Below, one piece after another: positions 29,847 through 39,762 of a DNA stretch of 64,000 nucleotides. Every line of letters begins with the position of its first letter. Within the stretch, counting starts at the first letter, position 1. The position numbers and the translations under genes were made by a program. The DNA is taken from the NCBI GenBank assembly GCA_003259005.1, contig QLII01000001.1:7865001-7929000 (forward strand), given 5' to 3'. Source of the DNA: Spirosoma telluris (GTDB taxonomy: Bacteria; Bacteroidota; Bacteroidia; Cytophagales; Spirosomataceae). The notes under the pieces are model-generated. The model was not told the DNA's origin, did not search any database, and worked only from the letters and a program-made list of their open reading frames with translations.

Positions 29847-30251
29847 GGTAAAAACGTATTGAGTTGTAGCTTACAGAAGCTTTCTTAGGCTATATAGAAC
29901 GACTTATAGAAACTGTTGAAGTTGTACTTTTTGTAGAATTCTTACTTCGACTCTATACCAGCCGTCTATATATTGTTCTATTAATCTCTTTGTATTTCTT
30001 AAACTTAACAAATGATTTATTGATTTTTTCTATGCAATCGTTACCGGGAACGTTGCCAAACTATAACCTAAGTCGGTATTCCTATAACTATTGTATGAGT
30101 GTTAGCGATAATGGCTCAATTCGTAGATAAACTAGACAAAATTAATATTGTACTTTTTACATAAAGAGCCTTGTCTAAGGGTATGGATTCCAGCCATCAG
30201 TACCCGACAGGATAGTGCGAACGTCTTCGTTGTTGCTATCCAGGTGTCCAG
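29847..30251. other. Intergenic region between the sigma gene and pectate lyase
   Basis: About 400 bp, A/T-rich, without an intact gene. It holds the sigma-gene promoter region, the 24-bp LacI-type operator at 30034-30057 and a short coding-like stretch at 30175-30262. No tRNA or structured RNA was recognised. Confidence 0.6.
30034..30057. promoter_or_regulatory. Candidate LacI-family operator upstream of the ECF sigma gene
   Basis: CGTTACCGGGAACGTTGCC forms the core of a 24-bp site that matches the site at 43199-43222 at 22 of 24 positions. The centre GTTnnCGnnAAC is the palindrome with central CG typical of LacI-family operators. It lies 188 bp before the sigma start. Confidence 0.65.
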
Positions 30252-30262
30252 CTACAATACTA
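30175..30262 (-). pseudogene. Possible C-terminal gene remnant
   Basis: Downstream of the pectate lyase stop, a different frame reads AGHLDSNNEDVRTILSG, then TDGWNPYP and a TAG stop. The composition looks like the end of a secreted enzyme, but there is no matching upstream part. It could be chance; the source family is not recognised. Confidence 0.25.
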
Positions 30263-31588
30263 AACTATTCAGGTACACCTCAACATTGGTGTACTGTTCG
30301 TCGAGCTTAAACTGACTGGCATCCGCCGAACTTTGGGGATCAAGACCGTGGCTAGCTTCCCATCGATCGGGCATGCCGTCTGCGTCGGAATCGGTTGGAG
30401 CAGGCTCCTGTTTCAGCGTTACCCAGCCACCTACATCCTTTTGCGAGTCGATAATGCCTTTTTTCTGGGGATTTAATAAGGCTATTCCGGCGCGAGCATC
30501 GTTGGCAACCCGAGCGTCAATTGCATCACGGCGGTAACTGGCTCCAGCTCTTTTAAGTACCTCTTCGTAAGCCTGTTGCGCTGTTTGTTCGGCAATCCGT
30601 TCGACCAGAAATGGTTGCGTTGCTATAGCCGAATCGGGTTGATCGCATTGAACTCCTCCCGCAAGATTGTTGCGGCTAACGGCGGTATCACCTACCACAA
30701 AATTTCCAGTCACATAAAATTGTCCGTAGGGTTTCAAGGGATTTATAATCCGACTTTACAGATTAAGAGGGGTTGCGGGGCCAGGCTTATAATAGTTATT
30801 GACCAGATTATGGTTGCCTTTTTCTCCCCCATAGGCGCTGTTGATTCCCCAGTTGTAGATGACATTGTTTCGAAAATCAACTAGTTCGCGCTGGGGCTGC
30901 TTGTGGTAGCGTGACCCACAAAAACGAGGTGTTCGGCTATGCTGGTGGGCAATCAGGTTATGGTGAAACGAAGCACCCAGGCCACCCCAGATGCCCCATA
31001 TCCATGGTCACCTTTTTCGTGAACGGACTTGTTCAGGCTTTCGGCAATCAGGCACCATTGCATTGTGAAGTTTTCGTTGTCGTAAAATGAGGCACATTCG
31101 TCCGTTGCCCAACTCATCGAACAATGGTCGATCATGATTCTCTTCTGTCGAAGCCCGGTAATGGCATCGTCCTGTTGTTTCGCTTCATCGCCCAGCCGAA
31201 AACGCATGTAGCGGATAATGACATTGTTGGCTTCGATGCTAAGGTTGTAATTTTTCAGACAGATACCATCGCCGGGTGCCGACTGGCCCGCAATGGTCAG
31301 GTTGCCCTGCCGGATAAGGATTTTGGATTGGAGCGCAATCGTACCCGATACGGCAAAAACGATGATGCGTGGACCTCGGGTTGTAACCGCTTCCCGAAAG
31401 CTACCAGGGCCACTATCATCCAGATTCCGGACAATGAGCACTTGTCCACCCCGCCCGCCGGTTGTGTATTTCCCGAAGCCTTCGGCACCCGGAAACGCAA
31501 GCGATTTGGCAAATCCCGATTGGCCCTGCACCTGAAAGGGGAGAAGGAGGCCAGTCAGAAGAAATAGCCGAAGCATATGGTTTATCAT
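30252..31588 (-). CDS. Pectate lyase, PL1-like, with calcium-loop tail (frameshift plus internal TAA)
   Basis: Cleaves de-esterified pectin by beta-elimination. The signal peptide is MLRLFLLTGLLLPFQVQGQ; FPGAEGFGKYTTGGRGGQVL and MIDHCSMSWATDECASFYD are the N-terminal and active-site segments of Bacteroidota PL1 lyases. At 30994-30997 four bases should be five, which restores DHGYGGIWGGLGASFHHNL. Further on an in-frame TAA at 30756-30758 lies between GPATPLNL and SRIINPLKPYG, which a one-base insertion does not cure. The end (PTDSDADGMPDRWEASHGLD) is a calcium-binding thrombospondin-3-like loop. Corrected length about 445 codons. It follows GH97 by 2 bp. Confidence 0.85.
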
Positions 31589-31590
31589 CC

Positions 31591-33671
31591 TCACTGCTTA
31601 ATAAACTGAATAGCACAGCCACCCCCCTTTGCCAGATGAATGGGCAGCCTCGTTTTACTATTTACGGGTTTCTTCTCGATTACGTAGGCTTCAGGATTGG
31701 CCTGCCAATCGGCGGTGAGAGCATCTCTGTAAATGGTAGCCAGGTAGGTTTTTCCGGGCTCCAGGAAATCGAAATCAATCGAGATGTCACGGCTGTTTTC
31801 ATCGGAGATTGCCCCAAAAACCAGCTATCTTTTCCTTTGGTTTTTCGGGCAATCGTCAGGTAATCGCCCGGTTCGGCGGCTATGATCTTCGTGTCATCCC
31901 AATCGACGGGTACATCATGGATAAACTGAAAGGCATCCAGGTGTTTTTCGTAGTTTTCTGGTAAATCGGCGGCCATTTGCAAGGGACTATACAGCGTGAT
32001 ATATAGTGCTAACTGCTTAGCCAGTGTCGTACGAACGCGTTGGGTGCGGGTGCTATCGAACTGGTTCAAATTGAACCGGAATAACCCCGGCGTGAAATCC
32101 ATTGGACCGCCTAACATTCGGGTGAAGGGCAGAATTGTCGTATGTTCGGGCGTGATGCCGAGCGTAGGCGCGTTGTTGAATTCGCTGCCCCGTGCGGCTT
32201 CACTCGCCATCCAGTTTGGGTAGGTACGGTGCAAACCCGTTGGGTGTGCCGACTCGTGGGAGTCGATCATGATCTTGTATTGAGCCGCTTTTTCGGCAAC
32301 GCGCTGATAATGGCTCACCATCCATTGGCCGTCGTGGTGTTCGCCCCGCGGAATGATCCGGCCCACATAGCCCGTCTTTACCGTGTTGATCCCTTCCTTC
32401 ACCATGTATTGAAACGCGGCATCCATCCGGCGTTCATAATTCGTTACGGAGCCAGATGTTTCGTGGTGCATGATAATGCGCACTCCTTTACTTTGCGCGT
32501 AGGTCGTCAGCGAATCGAGGTTGTAGTCAGGGTAGGGGGTTACGAAGTCAAAGACGTTCTCTTTCCAGTTGCCAAACCAATCCTCCCAACCTACGTTCCA
32601 GCCTTCTACCAACACCCCATCGAAGCCATATTTAGCCGCAAAGTCGATGTACTTTTTCACATTCTGGGTATTGGCTCCGTGTTTGCCGCCAGCCTTTTCC
32701 CAGGTAGCTTTTCCAATGTGCATCTCCCACCACATCCCTACAAACTTCTGCGGTTTTATCCACGATGGATCGGCAATTGTCGAAGGTTCATTTAAGTTTA
32801 GAATTAGTTTAGAGGCCAGAATATCGGTGGCTCTATCACTGACGATAATCGTTCGCCAGGGCGTTTGAGTAGGTGTCTGTAAATACGCTTTGTTGCCAAC
32901 GGCATCGGGAACCAACTGCGAAGTGAGGGTCAACGTCTTTTTATTCAGTTGAAGATGCATAACCGGATAATTGATCAAAGCCGCTTCGTAAATACTGATA
33001 TACAACCCATCGCCTGTTTTGAAAAGTAAGGGTGTCTGAACTGCATTCGGGCCAATGAGTGATTTTAACGCCGTGTCTTTCTCCTTGTTGGAGGCTACGG
33101 TCGCATCGACTTCACTCAATCGGGTTGTGTTATAGAGGTATTCGTTAGAGTCGTAATCGCCTGGTTGCCAAAAAGTTTTATGATCGGCTGCCAGTGCAAA
33201 CTGCGTTTTTTCATCGGCGACAATGAAATGAGTGAGGGCCGTTTGTTGGGGGAACTCATACCGAAACCCTACGCCATCGTCAAACACCCGAAACCGGACC
33301 AACACCTTAATCCCTGAGGAACCTTTATCCGCTAGTGTCAGCGCCAGTTCTTTGTAGTGATTGCGAATCTGACTGACTTCGCCCCAGACGGGTTTCCAGG
33401 TTTCATCTTTGGTTGATGAATCTGCCGATGCAATTGTAAACTGAGTTAGCGATACATTCGGTTTGCTCAGAACAAACCCAACTCCTGATGGCTCAATAAC
33501 CTTCTTCCCTTTGTATGAAACCTTGTAGGTGACAGCGCCTGTTTGCACATTGCTGATCGAAAGAACAATGGATTTATCTGGCGAAGAAATCGAGACCGTC
33601 TGTTGGGCAAACAGAAGGGGTAACGGGCCAAGGGCGTACAAGACCGCAAGTAAATATCGAATGGGTAGCAT
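31591..33671 (-). CDS. Glycoside hydrolase family 97, SusB-like (frame broken in a G run)
   Basis: Exported alpha-glucosidase or alpha-galactosidase. The signal peptide ends near LPLLFAQ. An N-terminal beta-sandwich (VSISSPDKSIVLSISNVQ) is followed by a catalytic barrel with FVGMWWEMHIGKATWE, GFDGVLVEGWNVGWEDWFG and IMIDSHESAHPTGLHRTYPN. EGWN resembles the inverting SusB branch, but the retaining branch is not excluded. At 31812-31815 four bases should be five: then DSWFLGAISDENSRDISIDF is continuous, the stop becomes 31591 and the length 693. It is the first gene of a two-gene unit with pectate lyase. Confidence 0.92.
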
Positions 33672-33771
33672 CTTATCGGTTGGTAAAAGTAAGCGCTATG
33701 AAGTCGACAAGATAGTGTGTTTTTTAGATAGGATAAAATCAAGCTTTTTTGTTGCCAGGGTGTGCTATATC

Positions 33772-33804
33772 AACTTCCCGAAAGTTCAAAACTTTCGGGA
33801 AGTT
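33772..33804. terminator. Perfect hairpin between fbp and GH97
   Basis: AACTTCCCGAAAGTT (33772-33786), a 4-nt loop and its counterpart (33791-33804) form a 14-15 bp stem. It starts 8 bp after the fbp stop and should terminate that transcript. Confidence 0.7.
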
Positions 33805-33811
33805 CTGGATT

Positions 33812-34828
33812 CTACGTCAACATGTCTACTAAACTTTCCACCATTACGGGCGCGCCGATGTAGAGCGGTGTTCGCTGATGCAAACTGCTGGGCTTGATGT
33901 CTAAAATTGCCTGATTGCCCGAAGTGGCCAGGCAGCCCGCTTTTTCAGCCAGAAATGCCAGGGGGAAGGCTTCGTACAACAAGCGTAGTTTACCATCCGG
34001 CGACTTTTTGGTGGGTGGGTACAAATAGATCCCTCCTTTAAGCAGATTTCGGTGAAAATCAGCTACGAGCGAACCAATGTAGCGAGCCGTATACTGCTTT
34101 TTTCGGCAATCGGTGAGGTATTCCTTAACACCGTCTTCATAGCCGTCTACATTACCGTCATTGCAGGAATAAATCTGGCCCGTACAAGGGCTATGAATAT
34201 CTGGGTGCGACAGGATGTATTCGCCCAGCGAGGCATCATACGTAAACCCGTTTACACTGTGGCCGGTTGTATAGACCATAATGGTTGAAGAGCCATAAAG
34301 AATATAACCCGCTGCCACCTGCCGACGGCCTCCCTGGAGGAAATCGGCCAGTGTTGGTTCCGAACCAATAGGCGTTACCCGGCGGTAGATGGAGAAAATA
34401 GTGCCAATGGATACGTTTACGTCGATGTTCGAGGAGCCATCGAGAGGGTCCATGGCCACCACATATTTGCCGTGATTGTTGCCCGTATAAATAATATCTT
34501 CTTCTTCTTCCGAAATGATCGCGCAGGCTTCTCCGCCATTCGTCAGCGCCCGTTTGAACCGAATATTGGCGATCATATCCAGTTTCTGCTGGCTTTCGCC
34601 CTGCACATTCTGAACGCCCATGCCACCTGTCAGATCGATCAGGCCCGCCCGGTTCACCTCGCGATGGATGATTTTACCGGCAAGCGCAATGTCACGCAGT
34701 AATTGAGAAAGTTCGCCCGTGGCATAGGGAAAAGCTGTTTGCCGATGCATAATGTACCGGTCGAGGGTTACCCCAACGGGTAAGGCCAGCGGGTGCGAAG
34801 CCGTGATGTCGATTTGTTGCACGTCCAT
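33812..34828 (-). CDS. fbp: Fructose-1,6-bisphosphatase class I
   Basis: Gluconeogenic phosphatase of 338 residues. Metal and substrate motifs: AIISEEEEDIIYTG, VAMDPLDGSSNIDVNVSIG, YIGSLVADFHRNLLKGGIYL and LRLLYEAFPLAFLAEKAG. The frame is intact. Its place at the end of the uronate run fits the metabolism: galacturonate is broken to pyruvate and glyceraldehyde 3-phosphate, so hexose phosphates must be made by gluconeogenesis. A 27-bp inverted repeat separates it from the transporter gene. Confidence 0.96.
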   Translation of the reverse strand: MDVQQIDITASHPLALPVGVTLDRYIMHRQTAFPYATGELSQLLRDIALAGKIIHREVNRAGLIDLTGGMGVQNVQGESQQKLDMIANIRFKRALTNGGEACAIISEEEEDIIYTGNNHGKYVVAMDPLDGSSNIDVNVSIGTIFSIYRRVTPIGSEPTLADFLQGGRRQVAAGYILYGSSTIMVYTTGHSVNGFTYDASLGEYILSHPDIHSPCTGQIYSCNDGNVDGYEDGVKEYLTDCRKKQYTARYIGSLVADFHRNLLKGGIYLYPPTKKSPDGKLRLLYEAFPLAFLAEKAGCLATSGNQAILDIKPSSLHQRTPLYIGAPVMVESLVDMLT

Positions 34829-34939
34829 ACGAATCGAAGAAGAATTATAATGAATAGATAGTTTACCGATTAAGTCGGGTTATGGGTAGGAGGTAAGCGT
34901 ATTTGGACGTTTTATATAGGTTATTTTACTCTTAGGTTT

Positions 34940-35001
34940 GACGTTTGCAGTTCGAGGTTTGATGTTGAATCCAGAACATCAAACCTCGAACTGCAAACGT
35001 C
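34940..35001. repeat. 27-bp perfect inverted repeat, TTCGAGGTTTGA words
   Basis: The arms 34940-34966 and 34975-35001 are exact reverse complements. It shares the words ACCTCGAACT and CAAAC with the hairpin at 37021-37099. It fills the transporter/fbp junction. Confidence 0.9.
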
Positions 35002-35007
35002 ACACAG

Positions 35008-36327
35008 TTAAGCAACAGGCTCTGATTCCGGTACTCCCAGATTAACAGGCTTCATGGTTGGGGTAAGTAAGTGCATTACCAGCCAGGCCAGCAGGTAGGC
35101 TGAACCGCACATCAGGAAGATGATACTATACCCACCCTGCGCATCACCGGCTTTCTTGTATGTATCCAGAATTCGACCGACGATTTCCGGGAAAATGATG
35201 CCGCCTATCGAACCGGCCATACTGCCAATGCCAACAATCGAGCTAACCGCCCGTTTCGGAAACATATCGGAAGCGGTAGTGAAAATATTGGCGCTCCAGG
35301 CCTGGTGAGCAGCACCAGCCAGCCCAATTAATGCAACAGCTCCCCAAATCCCCGGCCCGAAACGAACGGCGATAACAGGTAAAACCAGCAAGGCGAAGAT
35401 GAACATGGCCGTTTTACGAGCTCTCCAGACGGTCCAGCCCCGACTAATCAGCGCTGAGGACAGATAGCCACCCCCAATACTCCCAATGCTGACCAGCGTA
35501 TACAATACGGCCAGATATAAATTCGGCTTCTTGGTGTCGAGGTGGAAGGTCGTCGCGAAATAGTCCTGCAACCAGAACAGGAAAAACCACCAGATAGGAT
35601 CGGTGAGCATTTTTCCGAACACGAAGGCCCAAGTCTGACGAACACTTAACAGTTTTGTCCAGGATACGGGCTTCCCATGATCGGCAACGTCGTCGGGCGT
35701 GGTTTCGTTATCACTGTGGATGTAGTCGAATTCAGCTTTTGATAATTTGGCCTGCTTGGCGGGGATTTCGTAGGTGAAGTGCCAGAAAATCAACCAGATA
35801 AAACCAACGGCTCCCGTGATAAGGAACGCCATTTGCCATCCATAAACGCCCAGAATCCAGGGCACTAAAATAGGTGCGACTACCGCCCCGATGTTGGCTC
35901 CTGAGTTGAAAATCCCTGTTGCCAGAGCCCGTTCTTTCTTCGGAAACCATTCCGCTACGGTTTTGATGGCGGCAGGGAAGTTCCCGGCCTCGCCCAATCC
36001 TAACCCAATACGGGCTACAATAAAACCGAAAGTGCTGGTTGCCAGAGCGTGACCCATAGCGGCCAGACTCCAGAAAATGATGGAAATCGTATAGCCCATT
36101 TTGGTGCCGATCCGGTCGATAACCCGCCCGAAAATTAAGAGCCCAATCGCATAGGCGGCTGAGAAAACCTGCACAATTCGGCTGAAATCCAGCTCCGACC
36201 AGTGGAATTCTTTTTCCAGCGCAGGTTTTAATAGACCAACTACCTGTCGGTCAAGGTAGTTGATGGTGGTGGCGAAGAACAGGAGTGCTACAATTGTCCA
36301 GCGGTAGCTTCCAATGGGTTTAGTCAT
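35008..36327 (-). CDS. Hexuronate transporter, MFS superfamily (ExuT/UhpC-like)
   Basis: A 439-residue protein with about 12 membrane helices. ALLFFATTINYLDRQVVGLL is the first helix of anion:cation symporters of this group, IDRIGTKMGYTISII the loop 2-3 motif and LGLGEAGNFPAAIKTVAEWF the signature of the ExuT/phthalate permease family. It overlaps eda by 4 bp at its start and lies in the galacturonate cluster, so galacturonate or a related hexuronate is the likely substrate. The frame is intact. Confidence 0.9.
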   Translation of the reverse strand: MTKPIGSYRWTIVALLFFATTINYLDRQVVGLLKPALEKEFHWSELDFSRIVQVFSAAYAIGLLIFGRVIDRIGTKMGYTISIIFWSLAAMGHALATSTFGFIVARIGLGLGEAGNFPAAIKTVAEWFPKKERALATGIFNSGANIGAVVAPILVPWILGVYGWQMAFLITGAVGFIWLIFWHFTYEIPAKQAKLSKAEFDYIHSDNETTPDDVADHGKPVSWTKLLSVRQTWAFVFGKMLTDPIWWFFLFWLQDYFATTFHLDTKKPNLYLAVLYTLVSIGSIGGGYLSSALISRGWTVWRARKTAMFIFALLVLPVIAVRFGPGIWGAVALIGLAGAAHQAWSANIFTTASDMFPKRAVSSIVGIGSMAGSIGGIIFPEIVGRILDTYKKAGDAQGGYSIIFLMCGSAYLLAWLVMHLLTPTMKPVNLGVPESEPVA

Positions 36328-36992
36328 GCAGGTTTAGGTATAAAAGGGTTAACAATCTGGACTAATGAAGCCACGCGGTCACGCAGGGCCGCCGGGTCGG
36401 AACTATCGCCGGAGAATAATTGCGAGCCAATTCCGACGGCAGTAACCCCCGCTTTAAACCAGGCATTCAGGCTTTCGCTGGTTGGTTCGACACCCCCCGT
36501 TACCATGAGTTTCAATGAAGGCATTGGGCCTTTGATGGCCTTGATAAAGCCTGGTCCAACAACGTTCCCTGGAAATACTTTTACCAGATTGGCCCCTAGT
36601 AGCGTAGCCTGATAAATTTCGTTTAGTGTAGAACCCGCTGGCATCCAGGGGACGCCCTGAACACGGCATACATCGCCCACGGTAGGTGTCGTAACGGGCT
36701 GCACCACGAAGTCGGCACCAGCAGCTATGAATTTTTTGGCATCGTCGGCTGTCAGGATCGTACCGATACCCAACGCCATTTCGGGGCAGTTCGCCCGCAC
36801 ATAGCTGGCTAATTGCGTAAAAACAGACAGCGCTTTATCGCCCCGGTTGGTAAACTCAAATACGCGCAAACCACCATCGTAGCAAGCTTGTACGATAGCT
36901 TGTGCGTGGTCGGCATCGGGATGATAGAATACGGGTACAATCGGGTGATTGATAACCAGTTCAAGAATTTTTTCGGGCGAGAATACAGGCAT
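36324..36992 (-). CDS. eda: 2-dehydro-3-deoxy-phosphogluconate aldolase
   Basis: Splits KDPG into pyruvate and glyceraldehyde 3-phosphate, the last step of galacturonate breakdown. A 222-residue class I aldolase barrel: GLRVFEFTNRGDKA carries the catalytic Glu, FVVQPVTTPTVGDVC the middle strand, ANLVKVFPGNVVGP the Schiff-base Lys and KLMVTGGVEPTSES the phosphate site. Its end overlaps the transporter start by 4 bp, which indicates translational coupling. kdgK is upstream, separated by a hairpin. Confidence 0.95.
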   Translation of the reverse strand: MPVFSPEKILELVINHPIVPVFYHPDADHAQAIVQACYDGGLRVFEFTNRGDKALSVFTQLASYVRANCPEMALGIGTILTADDAKKFIAAGADFVVQPVTTPTVGDVCRVQGVPWMPAGSTLNEIYQATLLGANLVKVFPGNVVGPGFIKAIKGPMPSLKLMVTGGVEPTSESLNAWFKAGVTAVGIGSQLFSGDSSDPAALRDRVASLVQIVNPFIPKPA

Positions 36993-37020
36993 AATTGATT
37001 TAGGTTACTGTCGTTTTTCG

Positions 37021-37099
37021 TTCGTAGTTTGACGTTTGTAGTTAACTGACTGCACTGGCACCCCATCCTGTTAACTACGAACCTCGAACTACAAACATC
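37021..37099. repeat. Imperfect inverted repeat at the kdgK/eda junction
   Basis: The arm 37021-37046 pairs with 37070-37099, except for a segment of about 13 bp present only in the right arm. It shares CTCGAACTACAAAC words with 34940-35001. The right arm codes for the kdgK C-terminus and stop. Confidence 0.7.
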
Positions 37100-38103
37100 A
37101 GACTATTTGTTATATCGGCTACCGTCTGACCAGTGGCGTCACCAAGTTCCTGCAACTTACCAAAAGCAGCGGCAGCAGCAAAATCGACTACGGCCTGCGG
37201 GCTATGTTGATTATAAAGACCATAAATTAGTCCGGCCATAAAACAGTCGCCACTTCCCACCCGGTCCACAACTGAATCGGTGAGTAATTCAGTGGAAACG
37301 TATTGCTGACCTTCCGTATATAAGGTCGTATAATACCGGAGGCCCGTTGGTAGCGTATCAAACCGGAACGTATTGGCCACGACTTTGCAGCGGGGAAATC
37401 GGTTCTGAATCGCTTCAGACGTAGCCAACGCATGGTCCAGATAATCAGCCTGTTGACCCCTGGTATGAATATGCTCATCGACAGGAATGCCCAGGAGCGC
37501 ATTGGCCGCCCAGATATTGCCCATCACAACGTCACAATGCTCTACTATGCCCGGCATAATGTCGGAAGGGGCCTTGCCGTATTGCCACAGCCGTGCCCGG
37601 TGATTCAGGTCGATTGACACCGTAACACCTTTGGCAGAAGCCACAGCCACTAATTCCTGACAGGCAGCGGCCACGTCGGCACTTAGTGCCGGACTAATGG
37701 CGCTGACATGCAGCCAGCTCGTGTCCTGCAAGACGGTATCCCAATCAACTTTACCAACCGCCAGCTCCGAAAAGGATGAATGCGCCCGGTCGTAAATTAC
37801 CCCCGCATTTTTGAGGTCACTGCCCTGTGGCAGGTAATAACTACCAACACGCTGCCCAAACCGGACAATACCCGACGGGTCAATTCCTTTATGAGCTACA
37901 TAGCCAATGATATCATCTGCCAGTGAATTTTCGGGAAGAACCGTGCTGTATTTTACAGGAACACCCCAATTGGCTAAGGCGGTTGCTACATTCAGTTCAG
38001 CTCCACCCACAAAAACGGGCATGGATGTTTGCCGAATCCATTCACCATTGGCAACAGGAGAAAACCGTAATAATAATTCGCCGAAGCAACAGACTTTGGT
38101 CAT
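37075..38103 (-). CDS. kdgK: 2-keto-3-deoxygluconate kinase, PfkB family
   Basis: Phosphorylates 2-keto-3-deoxygluconate to KDPG. A 342-residue ribokinase-fold protein: CCFGELLLRFSP start, FVGGAELNVATALANWG (substrate loop), VTVSIDLNHRARLW and VDRVGSGDCFMAGLIYGL, in which GSGD is the anion hole and catalytic Asp. The C-terminus after QTVADIT reads NSLMFVVRGS and TAG from inside an inverted-repeat arm, so the true family end is probably a few residues shorter. It lies between uxaC and eda. Confidence 0.93.
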   Translation of the reverse strand: MTKVCCFGELLLRFSPVANGEWIRQTSMPVFVGGAELNVATALANWGVPVKYSTVLPENSLADDIIGYVAHKGIDPSGIVRFGQRVGSYYLPQGSDLKNAGVIYDRAHSSFSELAVGKVDWDTVLQDTSWLHVSAISPALSADVAAACQELVAVASAKGVTVSIDLNHRARLWQYGKAPSDIMPGIVEHCDVVMGNIWAANALLGIPVDEHIHTRGQQADYLDHALATSEAIQNRFPRCKVVANTFRFDTLPTGLRYYTTLYTEGQQYVSTELLTDSVVDRVGSGDCFMAGLIYGLYNQHSPQAVVDFAAAAAFGKLQELGDATGQTVADITNSLMFVVRGS

Positions 38104-38115
38104 ACATATTAAAGG

Positions 38116-38201
38116 TTTTTTGTCATTCCGACCTTAGGAGGAATCTTATCTTCTCGAATGGTCAAGCTTGAGATTCCTCCTAAGGTCGGAATGACAAAAA
38201 A
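38116..38201. repeat. 31-bp perfect inverted repeat with T tracts, GTCATTCCGACCTTAGG type
   Basis: The arms 38116-38146 and 38171-38201 are exact reverse complements, flanked by T and A tracts. It fills the uxaC/kdgK junction and could terminate transcription in both directions. Confidence 0.85.
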
Positions 38202-38216
38202 AGAATTCAATTTTAA

Positions 38217-39647
38217 TCAAACCGTCAGCGGCATGGGCTTATTGCTGAATCCAAAATAGGTTTTGGCATTGCCGTAGCAGATGTTCTGCACAACCTGGCC
38301 AGTCCAGTCCATATCGTCGGGGAGTTCACCGTTTTCAATGTCGTTGCCGAACATGTTGCACAGAATCCGACGGAAATACTCATGGCGAGGGTACGACAGG
38401 AATGAACGCGAATCAGTTAGCATGCCCACGAATCGACTCAATAAACCCATATTAGAAAGAGCATTGATTTGTCGTTCCATACCCTCTTTTTGGTCTAAAA
38501 ACCACCATCCCGACCCAAATTGCACTTTCCCGGCTACTGACCCATCGTTGAAATTGCCAATCATGGTGGCGATGAGTTCATTGTCGTTGGGGTTAAGATT
38601 ATACAGAATCGTTTTCGCCAATTTGTTGGTTGTATCCAGCCTATCTAAGAAACGAGCGAGGGCCCGTGCCTGCGCGAAATCGCCAATGCTGTCCCAGCCG
38701 GTATCAGGACCAAGCTGTCGTAACATCCGGCTATTGTTGTTCCGAAGTGCGCCAAGGTGAAACTGTTGGGTCCAGCCTTTTTCCCAGTCCATCTCAGCCA
38801 GATGGACTAGCATCGCCGATTTAAACTTCAACACCTCTAATCCCGTTAGCTCATCGCCCGAACGAATCTTGTCGAAAATGATGCTTATCTCCGCATCGGT
38901 ATAGTCTTCTGCGTAAATCTGCTCCAGGCCGTGGTCGGAGAGTTTGCAGCCCATAGCCGCAAAATAGTCGTGCCGTTGGCGAAGGGCAACCAGGAAATCA
39001 GCGAAGGTCGTGATCGACACATTGCTGGCCGTTTCCAGGCGGGCAACATATAGATTGAACACCCCCGAATCTTCGACCACCATTGCTTTATCGGGCCGGA
39101 AGGTTGGCAAAACGCCAATTTCAAACCCTTCGCCGGCTAATTTCTGGTGGTTTTCAAGCGAATCAACCGGATCGTCGGTGGTGCAAACAGTCTCGACATT
39201 CATCCGGCGGAGTAGATTCCGAACCGAGAAATCCGGCGTCTGGAGTTGTTCTGTACAGGCGTCGTAGATACGCCGGGCACTTTTCCCATTAAGTGTTTCG
39301 GTAATGCCAAAATACCGTTGCAATTCCAGATGAGTCCAGTGGTAAAGCGGGTTCCGAACCGTATACGGTACCGTTTCAGCCCATTTTTGAAACTTAGCGA
39401 AATCGGACTGGTTGCCGGTGCAATAGCTTTCGTCTATGCCATTCGAGCGCATAGCCCGCCATTTGTAATGGTCGCCATAAAGCCAGATTTGGGTCAGGTT
39501 GTCAAACTGTTTATTCTCCGCAATCTGATCAGGAGGCAGGTGACAATGGTAGTCGATAATGGGCATTTGCTTAGCAAACTCATGGTAAAGCTGTTGAGCT
39601 GTTTCGGTTTGCAGCAAAAAATCTTCGTTTAGAAAGGGCTTTTTCAT
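38217..39647 (-). CDS. uxaC: Uronate isomerase (glucuronate/galacturonate isomerase)
   Basis: Converts D-galacturonate to D-tagaturonate. The start MKKPFLNEDFLLQTETAQQL at 39647 gives 476 residues and matches the family; the frame runs back to 39836 only because it reads the upstream hairpin. PIIDYHCHLPPDQIAENKQF (metal-binding His pair), TTDDPVDSLENH, VLPTFRPDKAM and HLGALRNNNSRMLRQLG are amidohydrolase-fold uronate isomerase segments. It is the first catabolic enzyme of the pathway, next to uxaA and uxaB. Confidence 0.97.
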   Translation of the reverse strand: MKKPFLNEDFLLQTETAQQLYHEFAKQMPIIDYHCHLPPDQIAENKQFDNLTQIWLYGDHYKWRAMRSNGIDESYCTGNQSDFAKFQKWAETVPYTVRNPLYHWTHLELQRYFGITETLNGKSARRIYDACTEQLQTPDFSVRNLLRRMNVETVCTTDDPVDSLENHQKLAGEGFEIGVLPTFRPDKAMVVEDSGVFNLYVARLETASNVSITTFADFLVALRQRHDYFAAMGCKLSDHGLEQIYAEDYTDAEISIIFDKIRSGDELTGLEVLKFKSAMLVHLAEMDWEKGWTQQFHLGALRNNNSRMLRQLGPDTGWDSIGDFAQARALARFLDRLDTTNKLAKTILYNLNPNDNELIATMIGNFNDGSVAGKVQFGSGWWFLDQKEGMERQINALSNMGLLSRFVGMLTDSRSFLSYPRHEYFRRILCNMFGNDIENGELPDDMDWTGQVVQNICYGNAKTYFGFSNKPMPLTV

Positions 39648-39651
39648 GTGT

Positions 39652-39762
39652 AAAGAGCGAAAGATTGAATGAGTGAAAGAGCGAAGTAAAGGTGAAGAGT
39701 TAAGCACCCCTTTATCTGAATGGGGCGATTCGCTCTTTCGCTCATTCGCTCTTTCACTCTTT
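39652..39762. repeat. 34-bp imperfect inverted repeat, AAAGAGCGAA words
   Basis: The arms 39652-39685 and 39729-39762 match at about 30 of 34 positions, each made of repeats of GA(A/G)(A/T)GAGC/TGAA. It carries the uxaA stop at 39754-39756. The words resemble the hairpin at 11280. Confidence 0.8.

Noticed and set aside
29847..30251. tRNA or riboswitch in the sigma/pectate lyase gap
   Set aside because: No cloverleaf, T-loop or conserved riboswitch core could be seen; only the operator and a short coding-like remnant stand out.
32142..32795. Plus-strand reading frame over GH97
   Set aside because: Its residues mirror the GH97 codons on the other strand, with no domain or start context.
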